A stretch of DNA of 8,552 nt from Caldifarciminota bacterium (GTDB lineage: Bacteria > Hydrothermota > Hydrothermia > B15-G9): contig JAMOPK010000326.1 in the NCBI GenBank assembly GCA_027064565.1, positions 1 to 8,552 on the forward strand, in the 5' to 3' direction. Each line of letters opens with the position of its first letter. The stretch's first letter is position 1. The position numbers were made by a program, and so were the translations under genes. Shown here one piece after another: positions 6,026-8,552 of the stretch. The notes below the pieces were generated by a model. That model was not told the DNA's origin. It ran no database searches and saw nothing but the letters and a program-made list of their open reading frames with translations.

Positions 6026-7200
6026 AAAATAACCAGATGAAAAAACGCAAAATTACGCGAAATGTGTTTGCACTCGGTATGGTCTCTTTCTTCACAGACA
6101 TATCGTCCGAGATGATTTACCCGATCATCCCCATGTTTCTCTCCATCGTCCTGAAAGCAAGTGCCACGTCCATCGGGCTTATCGAAGGGATAGCCGAGTC
6201 CACAGCGAGCCTGCTGAAAGTCTTTTCCGGTTACGTCTCCGACAGAATCAAAAAACGCAAAATGCTGATATTGGCCGGTTACACGACCTCGAACGTGGTT
6301 AAACCGATTATGGGACTCTCCACAAGGTGGTGGCACGTGCTGCTCGGCAGGTTCTTTGATCGGGTTGGCAAGGGCATACGGACCTCCCCGCGCGACGCAC
6401 TGATAGCCGAATCCACACCCGAAGGGGCATCGGGCACGGCGTTTGGCTTTCACCGCACGCTGGACACGCTCGGAGCAATCATCGGGCCACTTGTGGCTTT
6501 CCTCGTGCTGAGATTTAACCCCAACGGATTCAGAACGATATTCTACCTGACAGCCATTCCGGGTGCTATAGCGCTTGTAGTGCTGATCCTGTTCGTAAAG
6601 GAGAAAAAAAGAGATACAGGGGCACAGAAAACACCCCCGGCCCTCAGCTTCAAGGGATTTCCGTCCAGCTTCTACGTGCTGCTGTTTTTCACCGTGGTTT
6701 TCGCGATAGGGAATTCCAGCGATGCGTTCATCATCCTGAGGATCAAAAACATCGGGTTCTCGGCGTCCGGAACCGTGATGCTCTACATGATCTTCAATAT
6801 CTCCTACGCACTCTTGGCTACGCCGTTCGGAGCGCTTTCGGATAAGATCGGCAAAAAATACGTGTTGGGACTGGGCTATCTGGTGTTCTCGGCCGTTTAC
6901 ATCTCACTCGCTTTGATCCGCACCCACAGCTTGGCCATTCCGATCCTTCTGCTCTATGGTGTTTACTACGCAATGACCGAGGGTGTCGGGCGCGCGGTGG
7001 TCTCGGACTTTGTGCCACAGGAGCGGCTCGGCACCGCATTTGGACTCTACCATACTTTGATGGGGCTGTCACTCCTGCCTGCCAGCATCATCGCCGGCAT
7101 TTTGTGGGATAAAGTGGCCCCATCTGCGCCTTTCTACTACGGGGCAATAACTTCCTTTGTGGCAGGGGTGGGGATACTCCTGTTCCTCAAACGGAAATGA
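6022..7200 (+). CDS. Major facilitator superfamily transporter, MJ1317-like subgroup
   Basis: A 392-residue inner-membrane carrier with about 12 hydrophobic segments and two homologous halves. The first half carries FFTDISSEMIYPIIPMFL (23-40), GLIEGIAESTASLLKVFSGY (52-71), a motif-A loop GYVSDRIKKRKML (70-82) and DRVGKGIRTSPRDALIAES (113-131). The second half has a degenerate motif A, GALSDKIGKKYVL (270-282). A basic central loop separates the halves at about 193-212 (KEKKRDTGAQK). The FTDISSEMIYP and GKGIRTSPRDALIA stretches are typical of the MFS group that includes Methanocaldococcus MJ1317. Substrate is unknown; proton-driven efflux of a small molecule is the usual assumption. ATG at 6022 has GGAGG six bases upstream and overlaps the stop of the preceding gene by four bases, suggesting coupled translation. 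It faces the other MFS gene, with a hairpin between. Confidence 0.92.
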   Translation: MKNNQMKKRKITRNVFALGMVSFFTDISSEMIYPIIPMFLSIVLKASATSIGLIEGIAESTASLLKVFSGYVSDRIKKRKMLILAGYTTSNVVKPIMGLSTRWWHVLLGRFFDRVGKGIRTSPRDALIAESTPEGASGTAFGFHRTLDTLGAIIGPLVAFLVLRFNPNGFRTIFYLTAIPGAIALVVLILFVKEKKRDTGAQKTPPALSFKGFPSSFYVLLFFTVVFAIGNSSDAFIILRIKNIGFSASGTVMLYMIFNISYALLATPFGALSDKIGKKYVLGLGYLVFSAVYISLALIRTHSLAIPILLLYGVYYAMTEGVGRAVVSDFVPQERLGTAFGLYHTLMGLSLLPASIIAGILWDKVAPSAPFYYGAITSFVAGVGILLFLKRK

Positions 7201-7204
7201 TGTC

Positions 7205-7230
7205 CGACAGGCGGCAGATGCCGCCTGTCG
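7205..7230. terminator. 12-bp perfect hairpin between convergent MFS genes, probably bidirectional
   Basis: CGACAGGCGGCA (7205-7216) and TGCCGCCTGTCG (7219-7230) form a perfect stem around GA. It lies four bases after the plus-strand stop and two bases after the minus-strand stop, the place for a bidirectional terminator. Neither side has a true U-tract. The stem core AGGCGGCA/TGCCGCCT equals that of the hairpin after metK. Confidence 0.65.
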
Positions 7231-7232
7231 CT

Positions 7233-8489
7233 TCAGGACTCCTTCACAAAGCCAAGCGTTATCCCACCTGCAATGAAAAGCACAAGCAGTATCAGGATGC
7301 CGTTCCTGCCGGTTCCGGTGAGCTGTGTGACAACGGCGACGAGGAGCGGCCCTATGATGCTTGCGAATTTGCCGGAAAGCGAGAAGAACCCGAAAAACTC
7401 GGCCCGCTTCTCACGCGGGATCAACCTGCTGAAAAGACTCCTGCTCAACGCCTGAGCGCCTCCCTGAACGGTTGCAACCATAAAGGCAAGGATGAGGAAA
7501 TCCCGGGCATTTTTCATGAAATAGGCGAAAACCGTTATAAGTGAATAAACTCCGAGAGTGATGAAAAGTGCCTTCTTTGTTGAGATGTAACGGGTTATCA
7601 CTCCGAAAAGTATTGCAAACGGGGCAGCGACAAACTGGACAAGTAGAATTGCGAGTATCAGGTCATTTTTCCCGATACCGATCTCACTTCCATAAACCAC
7701 CGACATCTTGATGATCGTTGAAATCCCATCGTTATAGAGCCAGTAAGCTATCAGAAATATCAAAACGTTTTTGATCTTAACGACTTCCTGAAATATACGG
7801 ACAAAATTGGCTATGCCGTCGATGGCGGCTTCCCTTATGGAAACATGATGCTCTTCTTTTTCCTCCTTCAAAATAAGCCACGATGGGAGCGAGAATACCA
7901 GCCACCAGACCGCAACGAGGACGAACCCTATCTTTATGGCCTGAACGCTATTCCTGAGGCCAAACATGGCAGGCTTCTTGATCATGAAAAGCTCAAACGC
8001 CAGAAGCAGTCCACCTCCCACATATCCGAGCGCGAACCCGAGGTTGGACACAAAGTCGGAAGTCTCAGGAGTTGAGACCTGCAACAGGAAACTGTCGTAA
8101 AAAACGTTCGCTGCTCCAAACCCGAACATTGAAACGATAAACAGGGTCGATGCCATGACGTAATCGCCTTTATCAATCAGATACATGAGTGCAGTCGCCA
8201 CAATGCCCAGAAAAGCGAATCCTATCCAGAACCTCTTTCTGCTCGCTGATCTGTCGGATATGCCGCCTATTATCGGAGCAACAATAGCGATGAGTGCGGT
8301 GGCAATGAAATTGGTATAACCCCAGTAAGCGGTCCTCATGTGTCGCGGTAGTTCAGAGGCCACGTAGCTTGCGTAATAGGCCGGAAGGACGGCCGCAATG
8401 ACTACCGTGGCATACGCTGAGTTGGCCCAATCGTAAAAGGCCCATGCCAGAGCTTCACGTGTTACGCCCAATTTTTTCAGCCACTTCAT
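7233..8489 (-). CDS. MFS transporter, Atg22-like (UMF1) family
   Basis: A 418-residue polytopic membrane protein of the Atg22-like branch of the major facilitator superfamily, named for a yeast vacuolar amino-acid exporter. Bacterial members have no settled substrate. Seen: FYDWANSAY at 18-26, the hallmark of the family; the loop GGISDRSASRKRF at 75-87 (motif-A position); the basic central loop about 206-222; YWLYNDGISTI at 249-259; GGAQALSRSLFSRLIP at 343-358; and AEFFGFFSLSGKF at 363-375. The length is normal for the bacterial family. ATG at 8489 lacks a Shine-Dalgarno sequence, but a perfect TATAAT ends seven bases before it, so the mRNA probably starts at or next to the ATG. It converges on the other MFS gene but is not its close relative, so the pair is not a recent duplication. 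Confidence 0.93.
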   Translation of the reverse strand: MKWLKKLGVTREALAWAFYDWANSAYATVVIAAVLPAYYASYVASELPRHMRTAYWGYTNFIATALIAIVAPIIGGISDRSASRKRFWIGFAFLGIVATALMYLIDKGDYVMASTLFIVSMFGFGAANVFYDSFLLQVSTPETSDFVSNLGFALGYVGGGLLLAFELFMIKKPAMFGLRNSVQAIKIGFVLVAVWWLVFSLPSWLILKEEKEEHHVSIREAAIDGIANFVRIFQEVVKIKNVLIFLIAYWLYNDGISTIIKMSVVYGSEIGIGKNDLILAILLVQFVAAPFAILFGVITRYISTKKALFITLGVYSLITVFAYFMKNARDFLILAFMVATVQGGAQALSRSLFSRLIPREKRAEFFGFFSLSGKFASIIGPLLVAVVTQLTGTGRNGILILLVLFIAGGITLGFVKES

Positions 8490-8496
8490 GTCGCTG

Positions 8497-8502
8497 ATTA
8501 TA
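8497..8502 (-). promoter_or_regulatory. -10 box giving a likely leaderless mRNA for the Atg22-like gene
   Basis: The minus strand has TATAAT at 8502-8497, then seven bases (CAGCGAC), then the start ATG. Transcription would begin within a base or two of the ATG. No convincing -35 box is seen at 16-18 bases (best TTTCGA or TTCGAT), as is common for leaderless promoters that rely on the -10 box. Confidence 0.55.
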
Positions 8503-8552
8503 AGCTCTGTAAAAAGGCATCGAAACTCGGATGGTGTCGGGCGGGACGCCCA

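Noticed and set aside
5917..6453. Minus-strand 178-codon frame across the unknown gene and MFS junction
   Set aside because: It runs antisense to the well-supported MFS start and its Cys/Arg/Gly-rich product resembles no family; it is a shadow.
7197..7544. Plus-strand 115-codon frame after the MFS stop
   Set aside because: It passes through the hairpin at 7205-7230 and lies opposite conserved Atg22-like sequence. Its product is polar and unlike any known protein.
8539..8551. GGGCG-GGA-CGCCC inverted repeat at the right edge
   Set aside because: Only a 5-bp stem, cut by the window edge, with no U-tract visible; too weak to call a terminator of a neighbouring gene.

Overview
The window is bacterial chromosomal DNA of moderate GC content. 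It carries seven protein-coding genes and no RNA gene, mobile element or CRISPR array that I can see. The MetK is of the bacterial type. Shine-Dalgarno sequences of the AGGAGG type, sigma-70-like promoters (TTGAAT-N16-TATAAT before metK) and TTG start codons are all present. A DUF763 protein, a family common in archaea and thermophilic or deep-branching bacteria, and an MFS carrier resembling an archaeal/bacterial subgroup make an uncultivated or deep-branching bacterium plausible. The sequence alone does not fix the phylum.

Layout. (1) Positions 1-2409, minus strand: two glycosyltransferase-type genes joined by a 4-bp ATGA overlap. The downstream one runs off the left edge of the window and was found by reading the reverse strand from the ATG at 1123. 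(2) Positions 2410-2631: a divergent control region of about 220 bp with one promoter facing each way and an unusual set of short repeats. (3) Positions 2632-7200, plus strand: a compact run of metK, a DUF763 gene, an unrecognised 371-codon gene and an MFS transporter gene. The junctions are a 32-bp gap holding a strong hairpin, a 17-bp gap, and a 4-bp ATGA overlap. (4) Positions 7201-7232: a 12-bp perfect-stem hairpin between convergent genes. (5) Positions 7233-8489, minus strand: a second MFS transporter, of the Atg22-like type, which appears to be expressed from a leaderless mRNA.

How the parts may work together. metK makes S-adenosylmethionine. The next three genes are on the same strand and could be co-transcribed with it, although the hairpin after metK may reduce or stop read-through. 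The unknown gene and the MFS gene are translationally coupled, so the unknown protein may be an accessory of that transporter; this is inference. The two glycosyltransferases probably belong to a surface polysaccharide or glycolipid pathway that continues beyond the left edge. The most interesting items are the repeat-rich divergent control region, the orphan 371-codon protein with an internal ribosome-binding site and ATG, the two 3'-end hairpins sharing one core sequence, and the leaderless Atg22-like gene.
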